Positions 25,194 to 32,581 of a DNA stretch of 64,000 nt are shown piece by piece. A model generated the notes under the pieces. The model worked only from the letters and a program-made list of their open reading frames with translations, ran no database searches and was not told the origin of the DNA. The position numbers were made by a program, and so were the translations under genes. The stretch is from Bacillus sp. FSL H8-0547 (GTDB lineage: Bacteria; Bacillota; Bacilli; Bacillales; Bacillaceae), in contig JBBODD010000001.1 in assembly GCA_038002745.1 (NCBI GenBank), positions 620,001-684,000 of the forward strand. Reading direction: 5' to 3'. How positions within the stretch are numbered: position 1 is the first letter of the stretch; every line of letters begins with the position of its first letter.

Positions 25194-27494
25194 ATGAGAA
25201 TAGATGTTTACATAAATGAATCGGGGGGACTTTCATTGATTTGCGGAAAATATAAAGATGAATACATTCAGCTCCCGTACCTTGCAAGAGAACGCTATCA
25301 GCAGATATATGAAGCAAGCCTGCACGGAAAACTTCATTGTGCATGCTGCGGCCAGCCGTTGAAAATGCAGATGAGCATTAAACAGGATCCCGCTTTTATT
25401 CACGCGGATCATTCCGTTCACGAACAGTGCGAGCAGTACAGTCAGGCGGTTCAGGAGTCAGCAGCATCCAAAGAGACGGTTTATAAGGAAATGAACGGCT
25501 TCAGACTGCCTGCTGGAAGGTCCATTTCAGAGAACAGTGATAAAAAAGAAACCGGCTGGAAATCTTATCAGCTTGCAAAGATGGACAGACCGCTTCAGAT
25601 CAAAGAACAATCAGCGGCAAACAGCATCCTTGAAATACGCCTGGACGATACCCAGCTTGAAGCTGTAACAACAATAGAAGGACCGCTTCTTGTCCTTGCG
25701 GGGGCAGGCAGCGGCAAAACAAGAGTTCTGACAACACGGGCTTTATACATGATGGAAAAGCAGGGCATTGACCCAGGCTCAATCATGCTCGTCACATTTA
25801 CGTCCAAAGCTGCGCAGGAAATGAAGCACCGGCTGAGCGAACATGCCGTAAATGGTGCCGGAAGACTTGTTTGCGGAACGTTTCACAGCATTTTTTACAA
25901 GATTCTGATGCACAGCGATCCAGAAAGATGGAATGGACAGCATCTGATTAAATGGGACTGGCAGAAAGAACAGTACATTAAAACGGCCGGCAGAGAATTA
26001 GGTCTCAATGAGAAGGAATTCCCTTATGACCAGGCGCTCCAGCAGATCAGCTACTGGAAAAACACCTACCTGACAGCAGGCGAAATCAAGCCTGCTGACG
26101 AATTTGAAGAACAGGTGCTGACCCTTTATAAAAACTACGAAGAAATGAAAAGTGCCCAGGGACAATTCGATTTTGATGACATGCTTATCAAATGCTATGA
26201 GCTTCTTTCAGAAAATCCGGAGATCCTTAAGGCCTACCAGGCAAGGTTTGAGTATTTTCTCGTCGATGAGTTTCAGGATATTAACCCTGTGCAATATGAG
26301 CTTTTAAAGATGCTTTCTTCCCATACAAAGCAGCTTTGTGTTGTCGGGGATGATGATCAGTCGATCTATGCGTTCAGAGGAAGCGATCCCTCCTTCATTC
26401 TGAATTTCAAGCATGATTTTCCGGGGGCGAAAATCGTGACACTGGCTGAGAATTACCGTTCAAGCCATGAGATCGTCGCAAGCGCGAATTCCGTTATCTC
26501 CAAAAATAAGCAGCGGCATCAAAAAGCGATGAACGCGCAATATCAAAACGACACACCTCCCCTGTTTTTCTTTCCATTTGATGAAGAAGAAGAGGCAACG
26601 CTTGTTGTGAATGATATGAAGGAAAAGCTTGAAAGCGGGGCAAAGCCCGGTGAGTTTGCCGTTCTTTACCGGACCCACACGTCGGGACGGGCCATTTTTG
26701 AACGGCTTGCGCAGTCAAGCATCCCGTTTACGATCGAACAGGAGGGACTGTCTTTTTATGAAAGAAGAATGGTCAAATCTCTCCTTGCCTATTTGCGGCT
26801 TGGACTGAATCCCGACGATTCGGCAGCGATCGTTCACGTCATGAGTGCGCTGTTTATTAAACAAAGCGCGTTAAATGACTTAAAAGCCTTTTCCATTACA
26901 CATGACTGCACCTTTGTAGAAGCCCTCGCCAAGCTTGAGTCCCTGCAGCCGTTTCAAAAAGCAAAAATCAAGAAAATTGTTCCGCTGTTTAAAAAGCTCC
27001 GTCTGATGCGGCCGGCAGCTGCCATAGATGTCATTGAAAAGGAAATGGGCTTTTCTGATTTCCTGAAAAAACGGGGAAATGAAGGCAACGCCATTGAAAA
27101 GGGCTCAGATGACCTGAAGGATGTCAGAGTGCTTGCCGGGAAGTTCGAGACGATTGCAGAGCTTCTTGAACATGCAGATCATATGACCGCAAAGTCAAAA
27201 GAGTGGCGGCAAAAACGGGATCCCCATGCGGTTCAGCTTATGACAGTGCACCGTGCAAAGGGGCTTGAGTATGAGCATGTCTATATTTTAGGCGCCGTTG
27301 ACGGCGGACTGCCTCATGACTTTGCCCTTGATGCCTTTCGAAAAGGGGATGAAAAGCCGATTGAAGAAGAACGCAGGCTCATGTATGTAGCGATGACACG
27401 AGCGAGGACGTCTCTTGCCGTTTCCGTGCCCCAGTACAGAAGAGGGCGCAGAGCGATACCTTCAAGGTTTATCAGAGGGCTGATTACTCCTTAA
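25194..27494 (+). CDS. yjcD: UvrD/Rep-family DNA helicase YjcD
   Basis: 766 residues (B. subtilis YjcD is similar in length). The N-terminus has a small zinc-binding-looking segment (HCACCGQP near residue 50, then H..H....C). The helicase has Q motif DDTQLEAV, Walker A GAGSGKT (170-176), 'VDEFQDINPVQYELL' (motif II), 'GDDDQSIYAFRGSDP' (III), 'LMTVHRAKGLEYEHVYILG' and 'EERRLMYVAMTRAR' (V-VI). It is an ATP-dependent 3'-5' helicase of DNA repair type. The zinc-like N-terminus distinguishes it from PcrA. Confidence 0.9.
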   Translation: MRIDVYINESGGLSLICGKYKDEYIQLPYLARERYQQIYEASLHGKLHCACCGQPLKMQMSIKQDPAFIHADHSVHEQCEQYSQAVQESAASKETVYKEMNGFRLPAGRSISENSDKKETGWKSYQLAKMDRPLQIKEQSAANSILEIRLDDTQLEAVTTIEGPLLVLAGAGSGKTRVLTTRALYMMEKQGIDPGSIMLVTFTSKAAQEMKHRLSEHAVNGAGRLVCGTFHSIFYKILMHSDPERWNGQHLIKWDWQKEQYIKTAGRELGLNEKEFPYDQALQQISYWKNTYLTAGEIKPADEFEEQVLTLYKNYEEMKSAQGQFDFDDMLIKCYELLSENPEILKAYQARFEYFLVDEFQDINPVQYELLKMLSSHTKQLCVVGDDDQSIYAFRGSDPSFILNFKHDFPGAKIVTLAENYRSSHEIVASANSVISKNKQRHQKAMNAQYQNDTPPLFFFPFDEEEEATLVVNDMKEKLESGAKPGEFAVLYRTHTSGRAIFERLAQSSIPFTIEQEGLSFYERRMVKSLLAYLRLGLNPDDSAAIVHVMSALFIKQSALNDLKAFSITHDCTFVEALAKLESLQPFQKAKIKKIVPLFKKLRLMRPAAAIDVIEKEMGFSDFLKKRGNEGNAIEKGSDDLKDVRVLAGKFETIAELLEHADHMTAKSKEWRQKRDPHAVQLMTVHRAKGLEYEHVYILGAVDGGLPHDFALDAFRKGDEKPIEEERRLMYVAMTRARTSLAVSVPQYRRGRRAIPSRFIRGLITP

Positions 27495-27500
27495 ATACGC

Positions 27501-27530
27501 AAAAAGACCTCTCACGCGAGAGGTCTTTTC
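27501..27530. terminator. Bidirectional terminator between yjcD and spoVIF
   Basis: AAAAAGACCTCTC-ACGC-GAGAGGTCTTTT between convergent genes. Confidence 0.88.
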
Positions 27531-27531
27531 G

Positions 27532-27786
27532 TTATTTCTTATTGATCATTTTTGAGATTGTGCCGAAATCAAGTTTTTCTTTGCCGTTTACGATGCTGTT
27601 TACAATTTTGTCTTCCATTTCTTTATTAACCGGCTTGTTGGCAATTTGGGATACACGGCGGATGACGCCTCGAACTGTATTTTCATCTTTGAAGTTGGCG
27701 TTTTGAAGGGAATTGGCAAGATCAAGAACTTCCTTCATGTTTACACCTGTTTTCTTTTCAAGGTTTTTAAAGAAGTGATTATCCAT
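27532..27786 (-). CDS. spoVIF: Stage VI sporulation protein F (SpoVIF/YjcC)
   Basis: 84 residues ('FFKNLEKKTGVNMKEVLDLA', 'RRVSQIANKPVNKEMEDKIV'). Length, helical character and position convergent with yjcD match B. subtilis SpoVIF (YjcC), a small forespore/coat-related protein needed for full spore resistance. The ribosome-binding site is AAAGGAGG. Confidence 0.85.
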   Translation of the reverse strand: MDNHFFKNLEKKTGVNMKEVLDLANSLQNANFKDENTVRGVIRRVSQIANKPVNKEMEDKIVNSIVNGKEKLDFGTISKMINKK

Positions 27787-27870
27787 TTTTGCTGCCTCCT
27801 TTATGATGATATATCCTATGAAAATGATTCTTGTGTGTGCCTATCTTTTTTGATAATCGTTTTAATCAGT

Positions 27871-27905
27871 AAAAAGAGGAAAGTACGGACTCGCGCCCGT
27901 ACCTT
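27871..27905 (-). terminator. Terminator of the yjcZ gene
   Basis: Minus strand GGTACGG-GCGCGAGT-CCGTACTTTCC followed by TCTTTTT. Confidence 0.75.
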
Positions 27906-27927
27906 CTGCTCAGTTAAAGCTGTTCAA

Positions 27928-28062
27928 TTAGTTGTAGAAAGAAGCACCTACGATGATCAATAGGATGAACAATACTACGATCAGTACAAATGTTGAACCG
28001 TAGTAGCCGCCACCGCCGTAACCGCCGCCGTAACCACAGCCGCCATAATATCCGTAACCCAT
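27928..28062 (-). CDS. yjcZ: YjcZ-family small sporulation protein
   Basis: 44 residues, missed by length cut-offs. A Gly/Tyr-rich N-terminus ([14 protein letters not shown]) is followed by one transmembrane helix '[20 protein letters not shown]'. This is the YjcZ/YhcO tail-hydrophobic family common in spore formers. The ribosome-binding site is GAGGGAGGTGG. Function unknown; expression in sporulation is known for relatives. Confidence 0.88.
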   Translation of the reverse strand: MGYGYYGGCGYGGGYGGGGYYGSTFVLIVVLFILLIIVGASFYN

Positions 28063-28153
28063 ATCTAGCCACCTCCCTCTGCCTTTCGTCTATACATCAT
28101 ATGTCAGACAGCTTTGAATGGCTGGACATATTCATCAGGCAATATGCGGAAAT

Positions 28154-28369
28154 TTACTTTTTAGGGCGTTTTTCCTGATCTGACATCCATCTTTCTGCAT
28201 CGATTGCCATCTGTTCCATCCGCTTCTCAAATGAATCAGCCGTTCGCTCGAGGGAACCAAGATCCTTTTCCTTTTGTCCCATCCATTGTGAGTGTTTTTT
28301 CTGGATGTCATCATGACGGCCGTACAGATTATCCATAAACTTTTCAAATTCACCGCTCAGCTTGCTCAT
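28154..28369 (-). CDS. Small helical hypothetical protein
   Basis: 71 residues from the ATG at 28369 (GAGGTGAAGGAA-ATG). It is highly charged and predicted helical ('FEKFMDNLYGRHDDIQKKHS', 'LERTADSFEKRMEQMAID'), probably coiled coil. It lies among sporulation genes on the same strand. Not recognised. Confidence 0.65.
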   Translation of the reverse strand: MSKLSGEFEKFMDNLYGRHDDIQKKHSQWMGQKEKDLGSLERTADSFEKRMEQMAIDAERWMSDQEKRPKK

Positions 28370-28433
28370 TTCCTTCACCTCTACTCCCAGCCTATTCCCG
28401 CCGACTATACACTGTTCGCAAGAGATCATAGAC

Positions 28434-28463
28434 AAAATAAAAGCCCCCTGAGAGCATCAGGGG
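28434..28463 (-). terminator. Terminator of the CGCGK small-protein gene
   Basis: Minus strand CCCCTGATGCTCTCAGGGG followed by GCTTTTATTTTG. Confidence 0.78.
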
Positions 28464-28480
28464 ACGTTTATTTGTTTCCA

Positions 28481-28624
28481 TTAATCTTTTACAACAATTT
28501 TTTTCTTGCCGCAGCCGCAGCCTGCTTTTTTGCCGCCGCTTAATTGCTGCTGACTGTATTGGGAAGAGCCATGGTACACGGCACTGTTTACTTTTGGCGC
28601 TTTTGAGCTTTTTTTATAAATCAT
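28481..28624 (-). CDS. Small basic Cys-Gly protein (47 residues)
   Basis: 47 residues with a ribosome-binding site (AGGGAGGATCAGC-ATG) and its own terminator. Polar N-terminus 'MIYKKSSKAPKVNSAVYHGS', Gln-rich middle, then 'KKAGCGCGKKKIVVKD'. The CGCGKK pair of cysteines recurs in tiny spore-associated proteins of Bacillus, but I cannot name a family with confidence. Confidence 0.65.
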   Translation of the reverse strand: MIYKKSSKAPKVNSAVYHGSSQYSQQQLSGGKKAGCGCGKKKIVVKD

Positions 28625-28712
28625 GCTGATCCTCCCTTTGCTGTTCCTATTTCTACATTATGTCAGAAGAAAGGGCTTTGACTTCAGCGAAAGTACCAAT
28701 CTTGCTTGAAGC

Positions 28713-29036
28713 CTATTCTTCTGTCTTTTTATTGTCTATTGCCGCCTGGTTTTTCAGATTGCTGATAAACCAGGAATCATAGTATTTATCCGCATGGACT
28801 GCATCATATTCTTCTTCAGAGTTCTTGTTTTTCTTTAGAAGTTCAAATAGAACAAGGTTTTCTCCTTCTAGCAGAGATACCTTTTCCTTCAATTCTTTAT
28901 TTTCTTTAAGAAGCTCCTGATAAGAACCGTCATCTTCATAGTCAAGCAGCTGTGCCCTTGTATGGGAAAGCTCTCTCTGCAAATAAGTAATTCTTGCTTT
29001 AAGGGCTTTGATGTTTTCCGTCTGCTGATTTGTCAC
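28713..29036 (-). CDS. Coiled-coil protein, unrecognised
   Basis: 107 residues if started at the GTG at 29036, which has GGGGGAGAGG just upstream; an ATG at 29051 is possible but has no such site. Residues ~10-75 show heptads ('IKALKARITYLQRELSHTRA', 'LLKENKELKEKVSLLEGENL'). It is divergent from the Cys-rich coat-like gene, so it may be a sporulation structural or morphogenetic protein. Confidence 0.65.
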   Translation of the reverse strand: MTNQQTENIKALKARITYLQRELSHTRAQLLDYEDDGSYQELLKENKELKEKVSLLEGENLVLFELLKKNKNSEEEYDAVHADKYYDSWFISNLKNQAAIDNKKTEE

Positions 29037-29149
29037 ATTCCTCTCCCCCATCCATATATTGAATTATTCCCTTACTAATATGAAATTCAGCCAGCAGGCG
29101 AATTATGCAGGAAACTGACATTCACCTAAATTTCCGCTCTTATCACGGC

Positions 29150-29176
29150 ACACAAATTGGGAAAAAACATACTATA
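29150..29176 (+). promoter_or_regulatory. Sigma-K-like promoter of the Cys-rich gene
   Basis: AC (29150-29151), 16-base spacer, CATACTATA (29168-29176), an exact match to the sigma-K -10 pattern CATAnnnTA. Confidence 0.65.
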
Positions 29177-29200
29177 CATTAGTCCCGACACCTAATGTAT
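29174..29200 (+). promoter_or_regulatory. Stem-loop at the 5' end of the Cys-rich gene mRNA
   Basis: Perfect 9-base arms ATACATTAG (29174-29182) and CTAATGTAT (29192-29200). It lies at the predicted transcript start, so it could stabilise the mRNA or be a regulator site. Confidence 0.55.
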
Positions 29201-29248
29201 CTGTTCATTAAAATGGACGGGAGAAATTAAGATAGGAGGAAAACAACA

Positions 29249-29962
29249 GTGAGTCATTCCAGAAAAGAAAAAGAAAAAGTATGCATCAAAACACGCAAAG
29301 TGTATGACTGGGTTACACGTCCAGTGGACCTGCCGCTAATCAGTGTAAATGACTGCGATCTAGATAATTTGTTTGACTGCGATGGCAAGACAGACGACAT
29401 CTGTAAATTTCTTAAGAAAAAGGGACGTTCTAAGGACGTTACAGTGAACTGCTTCCTAAGCGATAAAGACGGACACCGCATCGAAACAGGCGACGACAGC
29501 AAATCATTCCTTTGCATGGAAATTTCACCATATGACAAACGCACAGATGTAACAGTAAACCTTCCAAATGGTGATGAAGTAACGCTGCAAAAAGTAAAAG
29601 TTCTTGTAAAAGGGTTTGTAACAGTTGAGCTTCTTGACGCAAATGACGATGTCATCTGTGAATCAAAAGCGATTCCGTTTGCAACTGCTCAAACATTCAT
29701 CCTTTGCGCTCCAGAAGGAACTGAGCTTGAATGTCACGTAAACTACTTCGAATGTGACGCAACATTAGTCTGCACAGACGTATTCTCTCAGCTTGATGTA
29801 TCCATTACATTCTGCTTAGACGTACAAATGGAAGCTGATGTGAAACTTGAAGTAGAAGCTAAAATCTGCAAGCCTCGCGAAGAGCTGACAGAAGCAATCA
29901 ATGTATGTGACATGAAAGACAAATTCCCGCCGCAATGCCCTGATATTTTCCCAGTGCACTAA
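29249..29962 (+). CDS. Cysteine-rich probable spore-surface protein
   Basis: 237 residues with 15 cysteines and no signal peptide or membrane helix. After the opening 'KVCIKTRKVYDWVTRPVDLP' come alternating beta-like stretches, many ending in Cys ('VNCFLSDKDG', 'VTVNLPNGDEVTLQKVKVLV', 'QTFILCAPEGTELECHVNYF'), suggesting repeated beta modules cross-linked by disulfides. With a sigma-K promoter and GGAGG site this fits late mother-cell coat or exosporium protein. It is not CotY/CotZ/ExsY by sequence. The function is inferred from promoter, composition and neighbours. Confidence 0.7.
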   Translation: MSHSRKEKEKVCIKTRKVYDWVTRPVDLPLISVNDCDLDNLFDCDGKTDDICKFLKKKGRSKDVTVNCFLSDKDGHRIETGDDSKSFLCMEISPYDKRTDVTVNLPNGDEVTLQKVKVLVKGFVTVELLDANDDVICESKAIPFATAQTFILCAPEGTELECHVNYFECDATLVCTDVFSQLDVSITFCLDVQMEADVKLEVEAKICKPREELTEAINVCDMKDKFPPQCPDIFPVH

Positions 29963-29966
29963 AAAC

Positions 29967-30004
29967 ATAAGATGGCTGTTCTTAAACAGCCTCTTATTTT
30001 TTTT
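29967..30004 (+). terminator. Terminator of the Cys-rich gene
   Basis: AAGATGGCTGTT-CTTA-AACAGCCTCTTATTTTTTTT just after the stop codon. Confidence 0.88.
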
Positions 30005-30067
30005 GGTTTGATTTGCTCCTTTTCTTCATACATATGCAGTAGGAAGTTCAGAAAGGAGTTTCACGCC

Positions 30068-30865
30068 ATGAAAAAGCAGGATAGCCAAAATGCAGGTGAA
30101 CGCACGCTGCAGCTGCAGCAGCAAATCCTCCACTACCGTTCTGAACTGAGCCGTATGCAGCAGCTTGTGAACGAGGCAGACAATCAAGTGAAAAAAGAGC
30201 TGATCCGCAACCAGTATCTACAGGAAAAGCTGAATGAGGCTCTTCACACTCATACTGATCAGTTTGAAAAAGAAGTGTTCAGGCTGGAAAAAAAAGTTCT
30301 GACGCTTGAGGTTTCGCTTGAGGAAGAAAAAAAACGGGCAGCTGATCTCCGGAAAAAACTGCTCATGCAGGAAGAACAGGCAAAACCCGCTGTCATTGAG
30401 CCGGTCATCGGGGCATCCGCCCACTTTCAGGCTTCCGTTCTCCTGCCAAAAGATGACGATGAGCCATTGACTGTTTTCGGGGATTTTGTGATAAAAAACA
30501 TCGGAAATCAGCCCCTTCAGCAGCCGGTCATCTGCTTGCAGATTACGCCTGTTTCCTACGGTTCACTAAGCGGAAAAATCATTCTTCAGCGTAAGATGGA
30601 GGACACGAACCTATTTGATGACGCACCCGGACCTCTCTGGAGGCATGTTCATGAAAATTGGCGGGAACGCGTGCGGACAGACGGCCAATACTGGCTGAAA
30701 CCCCTAAAAGAAAATCTGGTTGAGCCCGGCCAGACGCTCGTCTTTTCAAGTTTTGAAATTTCCTTCCCTTTCCCTCCTGAACGCGCGGCAGCGGTAAACG
30801 GATTTGTTTATGCAAAAGAGCTCCCAAATGGAATTCCTTCACTGAATAAAATAAGCATACAATAG
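30068..30865 (+). CDS. Coiled-coil plus beta-domain protein, unrecognised
   Basis: 265 residues from the ATG at 30068 (AAAGGAGTTTCACGCC-ATG); the reading frame is open upstream but lacks a start site. Residues ~10-105 form a long coiled coil ('QLQQQILHYRSELSRMQQLV', 'EVFRLEKKVLTLEVSLEEEK'). Residues ~125-265 look like a beta domain ('LTVFGDFVIKNIGNQPLQQP', 'FSSFEISFPFPPE'). It follows the Cys-rich gene in the same direction. A spore-surface role is inferred from position. Confidence 0.65.
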   Translation: MKKQDSQNAGERTLQLQQQILHYRSELSRMQQLVNEADNQVKKELIRNQYLQEKLNEALHTHTDQFEKEVFRLEKKVLTLEVSLEEEKKRAADLRKKLLMQEEQAKPAVIEPVIGASAHFQASVLLPKDDDEPLTVFGDFVIKNIGNQPLQQPVICLQITPVSYGSLSGKIILQRKMEDTNLFDDAPGPLWRHVHENWRERVRTDGQYWLKPLKENLVEPGQTLVFSSFEISFPFPPERAAAVNGFVYAKELPNGIPSLNKISIQ

Positions 30866-30867
30866 CC

Positions 30868-30893
30868 GGCCGGGAATCCGCCGGCATTTTTTA
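30868..30893 (+). terminator. Terminator
   Basis: GCCGGCCGGGAATCCGCCGGC followed by ATTTTTTAT. Confidence 0.75.
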
Positions 30894-30957
30894 TACAGAA
30901 GCGGCAAACAACAAAACAAAAAAGAGCCTCCTTAAAAAGACTCCTTCCCGGATTCTA

Positions 30958-31308
30958 TTAAAAAATCAGTTTTTCAATAATGGATTCAACAATCGCTGCA
31001 CACCCGGCAATTGCAAGAATCAAAATGAGCGGTGAGGCAAGATCAGGCATGTAAACATAGATTCCGTACAGGAAGGCCGATGTCCATATGCCGGTGCACC
31101 AGTAGCAGCTGAGCAATTCACCGATCCACTTCTGAAGGCCCGTTCCCTTTATTTCAATATAGGCAACCGTACTGCCATCGGGAAGCGTTTCTTCTGCTTC
31201 CCTGTGAAAAGGACGTCTGATGAAGGCCGTTATTTTATCGTATACAAGCAATCTTGTAAGCCTGAAGCCCGCAAGAAACAATAATAGAAAATCGATCCAT
31301 GCTATCAT
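30958..31308 (-). CDS. DUF1360 membrane protein (YngL-like)
   Basis: 116 residues. N-terminal helix 'FLLLFLAGFRLTRLLVYDKI', middle motif 'LLSCYWCTGIWTSAFLYGIY' with CxxC (a DUF1360 hallmark) and a C-terminal helix. B. subtilis YngL is the known relative; it has been linked to sporulation and phage-related loci but the role is unknown. The ribosome-binding site is AAAGGAG. Confidence 0.82.
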   Translation of the reverse strand: MIAWIDFLLLFLAGFRLTRLLVYDKITAFIRRPFHREAEETLPDGSTVAYIEIKGTGLQKWIGELLSCYWCTGIWTSAFLYGIYVYMPDLASPLILILAIAGCAAIVESIIEKLIF

Positions 31309-31402
31309 AGATGTCTCCTTTTCTTCAAGCGAATGATGTTACATTTTATGAGCTGCTTTAGTGTTTATGCCGAAGTTATCTGTTTACTGGTCAAATATCC
31401 AT

Positions 31403-31430
31403 ACTTTCCGGTGCTTACCTACATATACTG
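31403..31430 (+). promoter_or_regulatory. Sigma-K-like promoter
   Basis: AC (31403-31404), 17 bases, CATATACTG (31422-31430), one mismatch from CATAnnnTA. It lies 31 bases before the gene at 31461. Confidence 0.45.
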
Positions 31431-31460
31431 TTTAGTAAATGGACGTTTGAGGAGGATATT

Positions 31461-31736
31461 ATGAGAAAAGTATTGTTTTTCAACAATGAAAGTCAGGATG
31501 ATATTTCTATGAAGCTTGCAAAACTTGCACCAGGCGACGAAGTGAATGTCCACGCCGGAGAAAAAGTCTATTATGAGGCAGCCTTTGAATCTTTTGATGA
31601 ACAATCCGGCACAGCCTCTTTCTTAATTGACCGCTTTTATAAAAATGGAGGAGAAAGCGTTTCTTTTGATCTGGATGAAATCACCGGCATTGAAATGCCT
31701 CTCGGAGATGAAACGGTCGGAAGCGAAGACGAGTAA
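31461..31736 (+). CDS. Small acidic protein, CotO-tail-like
   Basis: 91 residues. After 'LFFNNESQDDISMKLAKLAP' it has a small beta domain 'GEKVYYEAAFESFDEQSGTA' and a very acidic tail. The layout (helix, then a short SH3-like strand set ending with 'DLDEITGIEM') resembles the C-terminal part of CotO at 42037. It is followed after 20 bases by the HipA-like kinase, likely one operon. Family not named. Confidence 0.65.
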   Translation: MRKVLFFNNESQDDISMKLAKLAPGDEVNVHAGEKVYYEAAFESFDEQSGTASFLIDRFYKNGGESVSFDLDEITGIEMPLGDETVGSEDE

Positions 31737-31756
31737 TCGCTTAAGGGGGATGGGAT

Positions 31757-32533
31757 ATGTCTCACCAGGGGGTTCAGCCTGTCAAATACGTAAAGACACT
31801 TGAAGGAAATTATGCTCATCTGTTTCAGTTCACTGATGATGGTATGTATGTTGTGAAATTTTACAAAGTGCGGGAATATCGGAAACGGGAAGTTGTGAAT
31901 GAATGGCTTGCGGCAAAGCTCGGGGAGATTCTCGGGCTTCCCGTCTTGCCCGTTGCTGCAGTAGATATGCCTCAAAAATCACTTCAGGAAATCCCCGAAA
32001 GCAGCCGGGGAACGTACCGGGCGGGAACACATCTCGCCATTCCTTATTTGAATCGGGCGAAATCCTATCTGGATCTTCATCAACCCCAAGCGCACTTAAA
32101 TGTGCTAAACGCAAATGACCTTGCCGGCATGCTTATTTTTGATCAGTGGCTGAATAACAACGACAGAAGCCGCACGAATATTCTTTTTGAAGAAAAGAAG
32201 GATGATAGCGTTTTCTTTTGGATGATTGATCATGGCAGGTGTTTTCCCGGCATGTACAGCTGGGATGTACAGACTCTTCAGGATCCGCCTGTCTACCGGG
32301 TTGATATGCCTGTTTACAAATGGGCCAGTTCTCTGCTCCCTGATGCTGATCCGCTGTATGAATTTGCAGAAAAAATTATGCAGATAAACAAACAGAAAAT
32401 AGCTGAAATCATTCACGCCATACCTGAAAATTGGGAAGTGACAGAACGGGAAAAAGAATTGCTGACGGCTTTTTTAACACGCAGGGATATCTCTGACCTT
32501 CCAGATTTAGTGATTGGGGCAAACCGGGGCTGA
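31757..32533 (+). CDS. HipA-like (HipA_2 type) kinase-fold protein
   Basis: 258 residues. It has a nucleotide-binding N-lobe (VVKFYK Lys near residue 35), a catalytic-loop-like 'FDQWLNNNDRSRTNILF' (D, then DR..xN, about residues 130-145) and a metal-binding 'FWMIDHGRCF' (DHG, about residue 155). The expected kinase residues are therefore present. Unlike classical HipA there is no HipB partner. It lies in a spore-coat gene region and may phosphorylate a protein or sugar. The substrate is unknown. Confidence 0.78.
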   Translation: MSHQGVQPVKYVKTLEGNYAHLFQFTDDGMYVVKFYKVREYRKREVVNEWLAAKLGEILGLPVLPVAAVDMPQKSLQEIPESSRGTYRAGTHLAIPYLNRAKSYLDLHQPQAHLNVLNANDLAGMLIFDQWLNNNDRSRTNILFEEKKDDSVFFWMIDHGRCFPGMYSWDVQTLQDPPVYRVDMPVYKWASSLLPDADPLYEFAEKIMQINKQKIAEIIHAIPENWEVTEREKELLTAFLTRRDISDLPDLVIGANRG

Positions 32534-32535
32534 TT

Positions 32536-32581
32536 AAATGAAAACGCAAATAAACGCAGCCCCCGGTCTGCGTTTTCATTT
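32536..32581. terminator. Bidirectional terminator with long stem
   Basis: Perfect 13-base arms AAATGAAAACGCA (32536-32548) and TGCGTTTTCATTT (32569-32581) between convergent genes; the right arm includes the stop codon of the glycosyltransferase. Confidence 0.8.

Noticed and set aside
31757-32533. HipAB toxin-antitoxin system
   Set aside because: No HipB-like helix-turn-helix gene is adjacent, and the protein is a single-domain HipA_2 type in a spore context.
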